Positions 24,633 through 33,643 of a stretch of 64,000 nt of DNA are shown piece by piece. The stretch covers positions 537,433 through 601,432 of the forward strand of contig CBDFGV010000002.1 in NCBI GenBank assembly GCA_965247245.1, given 5' to 3'. The notes under the pieces are model-generated. The model was not told where the DNA came from. It ran no database searches and saw only the letters and a list, made by a program, of their open reading frames with translations. Within the stretch, counting starts at the first letter, position 1; each line of letters opens with the position of its first letter. The position numbers and the translations under genes were made by a program. Source of the DNA: Tectiglobus sp965247245. Lineage in GTDB: Bacteria > Pseudomonadota > Alphaproteobacteria > Rhizobiales > Hyphomicrobiaceae.

Positions 24633-25514
24633 TCAACTGCCAGCCCGGTAGTCCCGCATCCACTTCGCCGAGTGTGCGAAGCCGCCGAAGGAGAACACGT
24701 GCACGCCGGCCAGCTGTGCGTTCGATGATTGCACCTTGTATGCCGCAAGGTCCTCAACAAGCGATGCCGGTGACCAAGTGCCGAGCAACATCCGAGCGGT
24801 TTCCGGGCGGCGGCTCAGCGCACGTGCTGAATTGGCAATGCCGCACTTCATTGCGAAGCTGAGCAATGAGCGCATCTTGGCGGGGCCGGGAATGCCGACG
24901 CGAACGGGAATGAGAATTTCCATCAGGCTCAGCCGGTCGAGCCAGGCAGCAATCGGAGCTGCATCAAAGGTGAACTGCGACGCAAGCCAGATGTCTGCGC
25001 CACTGGACTGCGCGTAAGACGCCTTTAAGCGCAGCGCATTGTCGAGTGCTGAGATGTCGACGACCGGGTGTCCTTCCGGATGAGCCGCGAAGCCGATCTT
25101 GCGAATGCGGTGCTTCTCCAGTTGTCCGCTGGCCAGGACCTCAAGGGTGCTGGTGAAAGGACCGGCAGGCTTTTCGGTATCGCCAGCGATGAGGAATACA
25201 GAGTCGACCCCATACTCGACGAATTGGGCGAGCGTCTCGTCGAGCTCGCTGATGCTTTTGGTTGAGCGCGCAGCGATGTGTGGCACGGGCTTCAGCCCGG
25301 CGCGGGCCAGACGGTCGACGGCTGCAAACGATTCCGAATAGTTCGCACCTGGCAGGTAAGGGATATAGACCGATGTCCCCTGCGGCACGACCTCAGAGAG
25401 GTTCTCGACCTTCTCGATTTGCTGGGCTGTTGCCTCAATAGAGTAGCCCTCAAGGAGGCTACCGTTCTCCGGCGCGTTGACTTGCTGCTGAAGCGTTTGC
25501 TGCGTCTCGTTCAT
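24633..25514 (-). CDS. Methylenetetrahydrofolate-reductase-family protein
   Basis: This protein of about 293 residues has a TIM-barrel MetF-like pattern: VYIPYLPGANYSES, LKPVPHIAARS, VFLIAGDTEKPAGPFTS, the KIGFAAHPEGHP strand (MetF GYPEGHP), and GADIWLASQFTFD. It lacks much of the classical MetF length and some motifs, so it may be a divergent reductase or a folate-binding relative. The start is the ATG at 25514, as an in-frame TTG five codons earlier is too close to AAGGA. It is the first gene of the demethylation operon and could channel folate one-carbon units released by the flavoprotein. Confidence 0.75.
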   Translation of the reverse strand: MNETQQTLQQQVNAPENGSLLEGYSIEATAQQIEKVENLSEVVPQGTSVYIPYLPGANYSESFAAVDRLARAGLKPVPHIAARSTKSISELDETLAQFVEYGVDSVFLIAGDTEKPAGPFTSTLEVLASGQLEKHRIRKIGFAAHPEGHPVVDISALDNALRLKASYAQSSGADIWLASQFTFDAAPIAAWLDRLSLMEILIPVRVGIPGPAKMRSLLSFAMKCGIANSARALSRRPETARMLLGTWSPASLVEDLAAYKVQSSNAQLAGVHVFSFGGFAHSAKWMRDYRAGS

Positions 25515-25690
25515 GATCGCCCCGACCAATCCTTGAGAGTTGAGGACAGGGTGGGCGCGAAGATAGCGCGTGAACCACCCACGGAAACGTAAATCGTATC
25601 GACGGGCGGGATATTTTCAGTGCGTGTGAAAAGCGACTTCTCTATGTGCGACGATAACTGTCGCGGAGCTGTCACCAAGAACGGAGAAGA

Positions 25691-25764
25691 GAAAAAAAAT
25701 GCGCCGGAGCGCTTATTGGAGCAGGCTGCGAAGCCGGGGCGGCCCGTTGACCGCCGCCGGCTTC
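25691..25764 (-). terminator. Hairpins and T-run downstream of ccr
   Basis: On the minus strand, after the ccr stop, an 8-bp stem GAAGCCGG/CCGGCTTC (25730-25737 and 25757-25764, extendable across a bulge) is followed by a small GCGC stem and then eight T residues (25692-25699). Together they probably terminate ccr. Confidence 0.5.
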
Positions 25765-25810
25765 AGCTCTCAATGGCTCTAGGGTTTCCTCAGTGAGGCA
25801 GGCAAAGGCC

Positions 25811-27133
25811 CTAGCTTGCAAACTTCTCCTGGCTCAGCTCGATGGTGTCTTCGAATGTTCGCAGGCCGGTTGTCGGCGCCGTCACGAGCACGGCCATGTT
25901 GCCCGGCAGATGCTGGTTGCGCATCATTCGCATATGCGCCTTGGGAATTTGCATCCATGGGAATACTTCCGACATGCAGGGGTCGATGCGCCGGTCGAGA
26001 ACCAGCCGGTTAGCCTGACTGGCCTGCTGCAGGTTGGCGAAGTGTGAGCCCTGAACGCGCTTTTGGTGCATCCAAAGATAGCGCGCGTCCATGGTCAGGT
26101 TATAGCCGGTCGTACCGGCGCAAATGACGACCATACCGCCGCGTTTGACGACCTGAACCGAGACTGGGAACGTGGCTTCACCGGGGTGCTCGAAGACGAT
26201 ATCAGGATTAACGCCCTTGCCGGTGATGTCCCAGATCGCCTTGCCGAACTTGCGCATCTCTTTCAGCCAGGTGCCATACTCTTCCGAGTTCACCGTCGGC
26301 AGCTGCCCCCAGCAATTGAAGTCCTTCCGGTTGATGACGCCCTTCGCACCCAGCGATTTGACGAAATCAATCTTGTCGTCTTCCGAGACCACGCCGATTG
26401 CGTTGGCGCCGGCAGTGGCACAGAGCTGCACTGCGAAGGACCCCAGACCGCCCGACGCACCCCAGACCAGAACGTTCTGGGCCGGCTTCAATGTATGAGG
26501 CCGGTGGCCGAACAGCATGCGGTAGGCTGTGGCCAGGGTCAGCGTGTAACAGGCGCTTTCTTCCCAAGTTAGGTGCTGCGGACGCGGCATGAGCTGGCGG
26601 TCTTGCACACGGGCGAACTGCGAGAATGAGCCATCCGGTGTCTCGTAACCCCAGATCCGTTGCGACAGCGAGTACATGGGGTCGCCACCGTTGCACTCTT
26701 CATCATCACCATCATCCTGATTGCAGTGAATGACGACTTCGTCACCAACTTTCCAGCGTTTGACCTTGGAGCCAACCGCCCAGACGATGCCGGATGCATC
26801 GGAGCCAGCAATATGGAATGGGTTTTTGTGAACGTCGCGGATCGGTGAAATCGGCGTCCCGAGAGAAGCCCAAACGCCGTTGTAGTTAACGCCTGCTGCC
26901 ATCACCAAGACGAGCACATCGTGACTGTCCAACTCCCAGGTCGGGAGGACTTCGATCTGCATGGCCGTGTCAGGCTCGCCATGGCGCTCTTCACGGATCG
27001 CCCAGGCATACATTTTGGACGGCACATGACCGAGCGGCGGGATCTCGCCAACTTCATAGAGATCTTTTTTCGGTGCCGTTATCGTTGGTGGACCAGCGAC
27101 AACTTCTTCTTTCATGGCCGCAGCGTTTGCCAT
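25811..27133 (-). CDS. ccr: Crotonyl-CoA carboxylase/reductase
   Basis: This 440-residue medium-chain dehydrogenase/reductase converts crotonyl-CoA, CO2 and NADPH to ethylmalonyl-CoA, the key step of the ethylmalonyl-CoA pathway. Features are AGVNYNGVWASLG (the Asn region of the CO2-binding pocket), HIAGSDASGIVWAVG, the family insertion CNQDDGDDEECNGGDPM, the cofactor loop WGASGGLGSFA, FEHPGEATFP, and the His in GSHFAN. The length and insertion separate it from ordinary quinone reductases. GGGAG lies before the ATG. The ecm gene 1 kb away runs divergently. Confidence 0.95.
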   Translation of the reverse strand: MANAAAMKEEVVAGPPTITAPKKDLYEVGEIPPLGHVPSKMYAWAIREERHGEPDTAMQIEVLPTWELDSHDVLVLVMAAGVNYNGVWASLGTPISPIRDVHKNPFHIAGSDASGIVWAVGSKVKRWKVGDEVVIHCNQDDGDDEECNGGDPMYSLSQRIWGYETPDGSFSQFARVQDRQLMPRPQHLTWEESACYTLTLATAYRMLFGHRPHTLKPAQNVLVWGASGGLGSFAVQLCATAGANAIGVVSEDDKIDFVKSLGAKGVINRKDFNCWGQLPTVNSEEYGTWLKEMRKFGKAIWDITGKGVNPDIVFEHPGEATFPVSVQVVKRGGMVVICAGTTGYNLTMDARYLWMHQKRVQGSHFANLQQASQANRLVLDRRIDPCMSEVFPWMQIPKAHMRMMRNQHLPGNMAVLVTAPTTGLRTFEDTIELSQEKFAS

Positions 27134-27456
27134 TGGTTATTGTCTCCCATTTGCTCCACCGGATGGTAAAGCACGTTATCTATTCGCTGGACGCCACTTC
27201 ATTTTAGGTGCACGTGCCCTGCTTGTTGCATTGCATCACACACCAGGCTCCCTTTAGCGCGCAGCTCCGCAAGAAAATATTGCGGCGCAGCATTTGTCAA
27301 TTGTTCGTTAGAGTAGTGGTGTTATTGGTTGCTGAAATGCGCAGGTAACGATTTATCAACCATAAGTTGCTATCGCGCGTAAATTTTCAATTAAACTTTG
27401 GACGCTAAGCTGGTGGCTTGCCGGTAAAATTTCGGCCAGTCGAGCGGAGCGTTGTA
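27134..27456. other. Promoter region between ccr and the small membrane-protein gene
   Basis: About 320 AT-richer bases separate the divergent genes and should hold both promoters. I see no convincing palindrome or known riboswitch. Confidence 0.5.
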
Positions 27457-27837
27457 ATGGATTGGGAAACAATATTGCTGAGTGCGTATTCGCTCGACAG
27501 CTCAATGGTTGCCATATTTATCTCTCTGGCGGCATTGATGACGTTCACGATCCACCACTATCTCCAAACAGGCTTCTATACGACTCCAATCGTCATGGTC
27601 GTGATGTTCATTGTCGGCGTGTTCGGCCATTTGATCTTCTATTTCAACAGCATCTACTTCAGCTACGAGCCCGGACGGAACGCGCTGATTGGCTCTAGCC
27701 TGTCCATGGTGGCCTTCGGCCTGCTAGCCATCGCTGCCTACTGCATCTACGCGGTGTGGACCGAAAAGGCCCGGGCCGAGCGCGTTGCCAGGGCAGCCAC
27801 AGCAGCCCCGCCCGTCAAAGACCGTCGCCACGCCTAA
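27457..27837 (+). CDS. Small three-helix membrane protein
   Basis: The 126-residue protein starts at an ATG preceded by a GGAG-like site. Three hydrophobic segments are visible (about residues 16-36, 45-65 and 80-105), followed by a short basic tail rich in Arg and Ala. I recognise no family. It lies between ccr and ecm, in the same direction as ecm and 170 bases before it. Any link to acyl-CoA metabolism is only positional. Confidence 0.7.
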   Translation: MDWETILLSAYSLDSSMVAIFISLAALMTFTIHHYLQTGFYTTPIVMVVMFIVGVFGHLIFYFNSIYFSYEPGRNALIGSSLSMVAFGLLAIAAYCIYAVWTEKARAERVARAATAAPPVKDRRHA

Positions 27838-28008
27838 TCCAAGGCACTTTCCGGGGCACTTTCTGGCTGGTCAGATGCTGGTCGGCATTCCTACAGAACC
27901 TGTGATTGTGGCCGTGCCCAGTGCCCCCCACGATGCACCGGTGCGGCGAAAGTCGTAGATGCAGGGATATTTTTGCCGCTATAACGTAATTATTGCTGCA
28001 CCTGCGAA

Positions 28009-30045
28009 ATGACTGCCACCGAAGTGATCAAAATGGCCGACTCCAAATCCGACCCAAATCGCGAAAAATCTGACCGCGCTCAAGCGGATCGCGACCGCCC
28101 CTGGATCTTCCGGACCTATGCCGGACACTCGACGGCGCGCAAGTCCAACGAGCTTTATCGGTCGAACCTTGCGAAAGGACAGACCGGCTTGTCGGTGGCT
28201 TTCGATCTGCCAACGCAAACCGGTTATGATCCAGACCATGTCCTGTCGCGCGGAGAGGTCGGTAAGGTCGGCGTGCCGGTTAGCCATCTCGGTGACATGC
28301 GCACGCTGTTTGACGGCATTCCGCTGGACCAGATGAACACGTCGATGACGATCAATGCGACGGCGGCCTGGTTGCTATCGCTCTACGTCGCTGTAGCTGA
28401 CGAGACGGGCGCTGACCGCACCAAGCTGAGCGGCACGATTCAAAACGACATCATCAAAGAGTATCTGTCACGCGGGACCTATGTCTTTCCACCGGAGCCG
28501 TCGCTGCGCTTGATCAATGATACGATCACGTTCTCCTACCGCAGCATACCGAAGTGGAACCCGACCAACGTCTGCTCCTATCACTTGCAGGAAGCCGGCG
28601 CGACGCCGGTGCAGGAACTCGCGTTTGCACTAGCGACCGCGATTGCCGTCCTCGACCGCGTCAAAGCCAGCGGTGATGTTCCCGACCAGGACTTCGCCAA
28701 GGTGGTTGGCCGCGTGTCTTTCTTTGTCAACGCTGGCCTCAAGTTCATCACCGAGATCTGCAAGATGCGCGCGTTCGTCGACCTGTGGGATGAGATCTGC
28801 CGCGATCGGTATGGCGTCAGCGAAGAGAAGTTCCGCCGCTTCCGTTACGGCGTGCAGGTCAACTCGCTCGGCCTGACGGAGCAGCAACCGGAAAACAACG
28901 TCTATCGCATCCTGCTTGAGATGCTGGCGGTGACGCTCTCGAAGCGGGCCCGGGCGCGCGCCGTGCAGCTTCCAGCCTGGAACGAAGCGCTTGGATTGCC
29001 GCGCCCATGGGATCAGCAATGGTCGCTTCGGATGCAACAGATCCTGGCGTTCGAGACCGATCTCTTGCAGTACGGCGACATCTTCGATGGCTCAATCGAG
29101 ATGGAACGCAAGACGGAAGAGCTTAAGGAACAGGCCCGCGAAGAATTGGCCGCCATCGAGAAGATGGGTGGGGCCGTTGCCGCCATTGACTATATGAAGC
29201 GGCGCCTGGTCGAGAGTAACACAGCGCGCCTGGGTGACATCGAAAACGGCGACCAAGTCGTTGTCGGCGTCAACGCTTACCTGGAAAGCGAGCCGTCTCC
29301 GCTTTCGTCCGGCGATGATGCCATTCAGACCGTCGATGCGGCGGTTGAAGCCGAGCAGCTGGAGAAACTAGCAGCCTGGCGTGAGCAGCGCGACGGTGAA
29401 GCGGTCAAGGCCGCCTTGTCCGAGCTGGAGGCCGCCGCCAAAGAAGGCCGCAACGTGATGGAGCCTTCAATTGCCTGTGCGAAAGCCGGCGTGACAACCG
29501 GTGAATGGGGCGCGACGCTTCGGTCCATCTTCGGTGAGTACCGGGCGCCAACCGGCGTCGGGCAATCGTCGGCTGTGGGCACCGGCAATGTCGTCGACAT
29601 TCGCAACAAGGTCGAAGGGTTTTCCAAGAAGCACGGTCGCCGGATCAAGTTCCTGGTTGGCAAGCCCGGTCTCGACGGGCACTCGAACGGTGCCGAGCAG
29701 ATTGCCGTGCGGGCGCGCGACTGCGGCATGGATGTGGTTTACGAAGGCATCCGCCTGACGCCATCGCAGATTGTGCGGGCGGCCATCGACGAAGGCGTGC
29801 ATGTTGTCGGCTTGTCGATCCTCTCCGGCAGCCACGTTTCGTTGGTGAAGGACGTCATCGCGAAACTGGATGAGAATGGCGCCGCCGGCCTGCCAGTGGT
29901 TGTTGGTGGCATCATCCCGCAGGAAGATGCGACGACACTGAAGGAAATGGGCGTTGCCGCCGTCTATACGCCGAAGGACTTCCAGCTTAACGACATCATG
30001 AGTGACATCGTCCGGTTGGCCGATGCCGGCGCCGAAGCGGCTTAG
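28009..30045 (+). CDS. ecm: Ethylmalonyl-CoA mutase
   Basis: The 678-residue protein has the mutase barrel and B12-binding domain in one chain. WIFRTYAGHSTARKSNELYR followed by FDLPTQTGYDPDH are typical of the Ecm/MeaA branch. The cobalamin motif DGHSNG (DxHxxG, His ~558) and the GLSILSGSH loop follow in the C-terminal ~130 residues. It isomerises ethylmalonyl-CoA to methylsuccinyl-CoA, linking ccr to mcd in this window. The start could be the ATG at 28009 or the one at 28033. Neither has a strong ribosome site. No cobalamin riboswitch was recognised upstream. Confidence 0.92.
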   Translation: MTATEVIKMADSKSDPNREKSDRAQADRDRPWIFRTYAGHSTARKSNELYRSNLAKGQTGLSVAFDLPTQTGYDPDHVLSRGEVGKVGVPVSHLGDMRTLFDGIPLDQMNTSMTINATAAWLLSLYVAVADETGADRTKLSGTIQNDIIKEYLSRGTYVFPPEPSLRLINDTITFSYRSIPKWNPTNVCSYHLQEAGATPVQELAFALATAIAVLDRVKASGDVPDQDFAKVVGRVSFFVNAGLKFITEICKMRAFVDLWDEICRDRYGVSEEKFRRFRYGVQVNSLGLTEQQPENNVYRILLEMLAVTLSKRARARAVQLPAWNEALGLPRPWDQQWSLRMQQILAFETDLLQYGDIFDGSIEMERKTEELKEQAREELAAIEKMGGAVAAIDYMKRRLVESNTARLGDIENGDQVVVGVNAYLESEPSPLSSGDDAIQTVDAAVEAEQLEKLAAWREQRDGEAVKAALSELEAAAKEGRNVMEPSIACAKAGVTTGEWGATLRSIFGEYRAPTGVGQSSAVGTGNVVDIRNKVEGFSKKHGRRIKFLVGKPGLDGHSNGAEQIAVRARDCGMDVVYEGIRLTPSQIVRAAIDEGVHVVGLSILSGSHVSLVKDVIAKLDENGAAGLPVVVGGIIPQEDATTLKEMGVAAVYTPKDFQLNDIMSDIVRLADAGAEAA

Positions 30046-30103
30046 GGCATTCCGCGAAGTCCGCCTGTTCATCGGGCAAATGTCCGGCCGGATAGGACGA
30101 CCG

Positions 30104-30131
30104 TTGACGTGCCACTCGGTTTGACTATATT
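30104..30131 (+). promoter_or_regulatory. Probable promoter of the tRNA-Leu gene
   Basis: TTGACG (30104-30109), a 16-base spacer and TATATT (30126-30131) lie about 30 bases before the tRNA. Confidence 0.5.
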
Positions 30132-30162
30132 GCAGCGCTTTCCGGCACGACGTGACGCAAAG

Positions 30163-30249
30163 GCCCCTGTGGCGGAACTGGTAGACGCGCGGGATTCAAA
30201 ATCCCGTTCCCGCAAGGGAGTGTCCGTTCGATTCGGACCAGGGGCACCA
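30163..30249 (+). tRNA. tRNA-Leu(CAA)
   Basis: The 87-base gene folds as a class II tRNA. The acceptor stem GCCCCTG/CAGGGGC is perfect, the anticodon stem CGGGA/TCCCG encloses loop TTCAAAA with anticodon CAA, and a long variable arm and a T-arm containing GTTCGATTC are present. A discriminator A and an encoded CCA end it at 30249. The antisense frame across this region is the well-known artefact of tRNA-Leu genes. Confidence 0.97.
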
Positions 30250-30394
30250 GCCACATTCACCTTCGTCAAAGGGTAATGTGCTCTAGCGGTCGGCATCTCC
30301 CCAGTGACTGAACTCATTATCCAGCCTGGCGCCACGCCATCTAGCACCGACACAGTCTATGGACGATCAATGATTGTCCGACAAAGCACCGTCA

Positions 30395-30988
30395 CTATTC
30401 TGCATTCGTGGATGCGCACAGTCGCCGCAACGACGAAACCAATTCTATTGCAGCGCCTGGCCCTCGTTTGCGGAACGCCTGCTTAATCCTTCGTGTTTGA
30501 TTGATATCCTTGAGCGCCTGATCTCCGATCGGCAGCAGGCGTGGTTGGAAGCTAATATCAAGCTGACGTTGCTGCGCGATTTCATTCGCAATCATCGCTT
30601 CGTGGCGGTTAAACAGCTGGCCATCCAGTAGGGCGTCTAACCTTTGGGCGATCCGCAGGCTCGCTGTATCCTGCCGACAGATGGCATTGGCAATCAGCCG
30701 AAGGATCGCTTGTGGCGCCATCCCTATCCGCTGGATTCTGTCCTTCATATCGCGACGGGTCCGCCAAGGTCGCCAGTTTGTCAACGAACCATCCACGTCA
30801 GGGACTGGCATCAAACCGGTTTGCACGGACCGCCTCCGACGCTCTCTGATCAGAAGCATGAGCGCTTCAACCTGCGCAATCGTCGTCGCCCGCTGAGGCA
30901 TTGCAGCGTCGGACTGTTGAAAGCCGCTCAGCAACATCAACGCGATGGCAGCAGCGCAAGTTATCCCCGGATGGCCGCAGGCATGCAT
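30395..30988 (-). CDS. Possible secreted or hypothetical protein
   Basis: A 197-codon frame fills the 850-base gap between the tRNA and the FAD-linked dehydrogenase. The first ~28 residues look like a signal peptide (AAAIALMLLSGFQQSDA). The rest is mostly helical and Arg-rich with no recognised domain. No clear ribosome site precedes the ATG, and a plus-strand frame overlaps part of it, so it is the better of two weak candidates. Confidence 0.35.
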   Translation of the reverse strand: MHACGHPGITCAAAIALMLLSGFQQSDAAMPQRATTIAQVEALMLLIRERRRRSVQTGLMPVPDVDGSLTNWRPWRTRRDMKDRIQRIGMAPQAILRLIANAICRQDTASLRIAQRLDALLDGQLFNRHEAMIANEIAQQRQLDISFQPRLLPIGDQALKDINQTRRIKQAFRKRGPGAAIELVSSLRRLCASTNAE

Positions 30989-31101
30989 AGCTCAGCGCCT
31001 TCGACAAGAAATAACTCACCTTGCTGATTAAATTGAATTCCGTCAAGTCGGCGTTCGCGTGAGGCAGGTCCCAGTTGCACCTGAGAAATCCCCATCTCCA
31101 A

Positions 31102-32514
31102 TCAAGGAAAAACCTTACCAGGGTTCATCAGGTCCTTGGGGTCGAGCGCTGACTTCAATTCGCGCATGACATCCAGCGCGATCGGGTCCTTGTGAGCCTG
31201 CATCGCATGACGCTTGGATTGGCCAATGCCGTGCTCGGCTGAGAAACTGCCGCCGAGTGAAACGGCGATCTCATTGACCAGGGTTTCAAATCCATCTGTC
31301 TTTTCGATCCAGGTCTGGCGATCGTCCTGCCACCCTTCCGGTGCCTGCAGCCCAAAGTGAATATTCCCGTCACCGGCATGACCGATGGCGGCGATGCGTC
31401 CGTCGGGCCAGCGCTCCTTAACTTTGCTGATAGCGCGATTGAGGAACTCCGGCACGGCTGAGACCGGCACCGCCGTGTCCGTGGCCGCCATGGGTCCTCC
31501 CATGCGAGAACACTCAGGATAGTCCTCCCTGATCTTCCAGATGCCCATTCGCTGCGCTTCGCTTTCGGCCAACGCAGCGTCCGTCACCTCGCCGGCTTCC
31601 ATTGCGGCGCCGAGTGTGTCCTCCATCATTTCGCGCAGCGGTACGCTGGCATGCGCCGCGGAGATTTCGACCATGACGAACCACGGGCTGTCGAGCGGGA
31701 TCGGCATCTTGAGGTCGACACCGAAACGCTCGGCGGTCTGCATGGTATGAAGCCCGCAAAGCTCGAACGCGATCAGCTCGGCACCGGACTCCATCATGCG
31801 GCCATAGAGCGAGAGCGCCGCATCGGGACTCGGAACCGCAACGAAGGCCGTCTCCGCGCGTTTGATTTCCGGCTGCAAGCGCAGCGCGGCTGCGGTTATG
31901 ACACCGAGCGTTCCCTCGCCACCGATAAAGAGATGGCGCAGTGCATAGCCGCTGTTGTCTTTGCGAACCCGGCGCAGATCATCAAGAATGCGGCCATCGG
32001 GCAGAACAACTTCGAGGCCCAGCACGAGCTCGCGCGCGTTGCCCCAGCGCAAGGTTCGAATGCCGCCGGCATTGGTCGATAGCATGCCACCGATCTGTGC
32101 CGTTCCCTGGGCACCCCACTGGATGGGAAACAGCCGACCGGCATCGCTGGCGGTTTGCTGCACGTTCTGCACAACGCAACCGGCCTCGGCCACAATCGAG
32201 AAATCGCGCGCGTCGATGTTGCGGATCTTGTTCATGCGCTCCATGGACAACACGATTGACGGCGGACCATTGGCGAGTGCGACGGCGCCGCCGCACAACC
32301 CGGTGCGACCGCCGGCTGGCACAATGGGTGTCTCCTGTTTGGCGGCGCGGCGGACAACTTCTGATACCTCCTCGGTTTTTGCCGGCTTTAGCACCGCAAC
32401 CGGGGTCGACTGATAGGCGTTGCGCCAATCAACGGCATAAGGCGCGATATCGTTCGCATCGGTCAGAATGCCTTTTGGGCCGACAACCGGTTCGAATGTC
32501 TCGAGAGCATTCAC
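31102..32514 (-). CDS. FAD-linked D-2-hydroxyacid dehydrogenase (GlcD/D2HGDH type)
   Basis: This 470-residue protein has the PCMH-type FAD domain (VPAGGRTGLCGGAV and GMLSTNAGG) and the VAO-type C-terminal domain with the metal-binding IGHAGDGNIHFG and AEHGIGQSKR motifs. Such enzymes oxidise D-2-hydroxyglutarate, D-lactate or glycolate. No glcE/glcF partners lie beside it, so a single-chain dehydrogenase is more likely than glycolate oxidase. The start is a GTG with GGAG nine bases upstream. The amidohydrolase gene upstream probably shares its transcript. Confidence 0.88.
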   Translation of the reverse strand: MNALETFEPVVGPKGILTDANDIAPYAVDWRNAYQSTPVAVLKPAKTEEVSEVVRRAAKQETPIVPAGGRTGLCGGAVALANGPPSIVLSMERMNKIRNIDARDFSIVAEAGCVVQNVQQTASDAGRLFPIQWGAQGTAQIGGMLSTNAGGIRTLRWGNARELVLGLEVVLPDGRILDDLRRVRKDNSGYALRHLFIGGEGTLGVITAAALRLQPEIKRAETAFVAVPSPDAALSLYGRMMESGAELIAFELCGLHTMQTAERFGVDLKMPIPLDSPWFVMVEISAAHASVPLREMMEDTLGAAMEAGEVTDAALAESEAQRMGIWKIREDYPECSRMGGPMAATDTAVPVSAVPEFLNRAISKVKERWPDGRIAAIGHAGDGNIHFGLQAPEGWQDDRQTWIEKTDGFETLVNEIAVSLGGSFSAEHGIGQSKRHAMQAHKDPIALDVMRELKSALDPKDLMNPGKVFP

Positions 32515-32567
32515 GTGTGAGTTCTCCGTTATTCAACGCTTGCAGCAATGCAGCCGCGCAATTGATT

Positions 32568-33389
32568 TCATCGCTGCCAACCCCACCACTTACAAATGGC
32601 ATCGCCCATAATGAGCTGCTTGTCCTGTTCACTCAGCCAATCGAGTTCCTCTGTGAACATAGTCACGCAGCGTTGCCACGAGCAGGGCATCTTGGAAATG
32701 TCCGTGCCCCAGAACATGCGCTCCGGCCCGAAGGCATCGTAGATCTGTCTGAGGTAGGTTTGCATAATCGGAAACGGATAGTCTTCGTTTGAGTAGCCGG
32801 GCGCACCGGTCGCCTTGACTGCGATGTTCGGCAAGCGGGCCAGCTGGACCAGTTGCGGCATGTGTTGCATTGCGTCGTGGTCCTTCAGCGTCGTCAGTCC
32901 GCCGCGGCCGCCGAGATGATCGATCGTTATACGCAGCCCAGGGTGGCGCTCGGCGATGGCTGCGAAGTGATCAAGCGTGTCATTGGCGAGAACCGACACT
33001 GGAACGGCTGCCTGCTCGCAGGCTTCCCAAAGCCAGTCCAGGTCACCATCGACGAGCCGTTGCCGTTCCGGGTCGTGCAGAAAGACATAGCGCAGCCCGA
33101 GCATGCCTGGCTGTTGCCGCCAGGTCTTGATTCTTTCAGTGGTGTCCGGGGCGTCCAGCGGCAACGCACCCATGATGGCAAATCGCCCGGGATAGGCCTT
33201 AACGGCCGCAAATGCCATTTCTTCTCCGCCGGGGTCCCAGCTCGGTGGATGAATGACAGCGCCATGGACGCCGGCTTCATCCATCAATTCAACCGCCTGC
33301 TCGGTCGTGAAGGACGTGACTTGCCAGTGCGACGGGTTCGAGGGTAGGCCGCTTCCCCAGACGTGGATCTGTGCGTCGATGATCTGCAT
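32568..33389 (-). CDS. Amidohydrolase-2 family protein
   Basis: This 273-residue TIM-barrel hydrolase begins IIDAQIHVWG (the HxH position as QIHVW), with TIDHLGG and an FWGTDISK C-terminal Asp motif. The pattern is that of 2-pyrone-4,6-dicarboxylate lactonase-like and uronate-related amidohydrolases. It lies 53 bases before the FAD-linked dehydrogenase on the same strand, suggesting joint processing of a lactone or hydroxyacid. Substrate is unknown. Confidence 0.82.
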   Translation of the reverse strand: MQIIDAQIHVWGSGLPSNPSHWQVTSFTTEQAVELMDEAGVHGAVIHPPSWDPGGEEMAFAAVKAYPGRFAIMGALPLDAPDTTERIKTWRQQPGMLGLRYVFLHDPERQRLVDGDLDWLWEACEQAAVPVSVLANDTLDHFAAIAERHPGLRITIDHLGGRGGLTTLKDHDAMQHMPQLVQLARLPNIAVKATGAPGYSNEDYPFPIMQTYLRQIYDAFGPERMFWGTDISKMPCSWQRCVTMFTEELDWLSEQDKQLIMGDAICKWWGWQR

Positions 33390-33414
33390 GGTGTCAGGAC
33401 CAACTCATTCGGCG

Positions 33415-33519
33415 TTATCGATGGGGCTCAAGCTCGCTCGGGTTGAGCCATACGGTACCGCCATCAGGCAAAAGTTCTACTGTTCCGGGAGTTTGATCCC
33501 TCACCTGCTTAATTTGCAT
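33415..33519 (-). CDS. Possible 34-residue small protein upstream of the amidohydrolase
   Basis: A short frame 25 bases before the amidohydrolase encodes a peptide ending GGTVWLNPSELEPHR, which looks protein-like. No Shine-Dalgarno is evident. It could be a real small ORF or the tail of a longer, unsupported antisense frame. Confidence 0.25.
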   Translation of the reverse strand: MQIKQVRDQTPGTVELLPDGGTVWLNPSELEPHR

Positions 33520-33643
33520 GTTCGATCGACTTTTGCGCCGGCGTCTCTTGCCTGCATCGGTTGGCTCGCGCTCTGATGACCGGAAGCCACTGGCAGCCAC
33601 TGGCATAGCGACATTGCTCGCCGGACATCGATGGGAGAATTCC

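Noticed and set aside
27838..28008. Possible cobalamin riboswitch upstream of ecm
   Set aside because: No B12-box-like sequence or matching stem arrangement is visible in the 170 bases before the gene.
30069..30353. A 94-codon minus-strand frame over the tRNA region
   Set aside because: It is the well-known spurious antisense product of tRNA-Leu genes (PGPNRTDTPL stretch) and crosses the tRNA itself.
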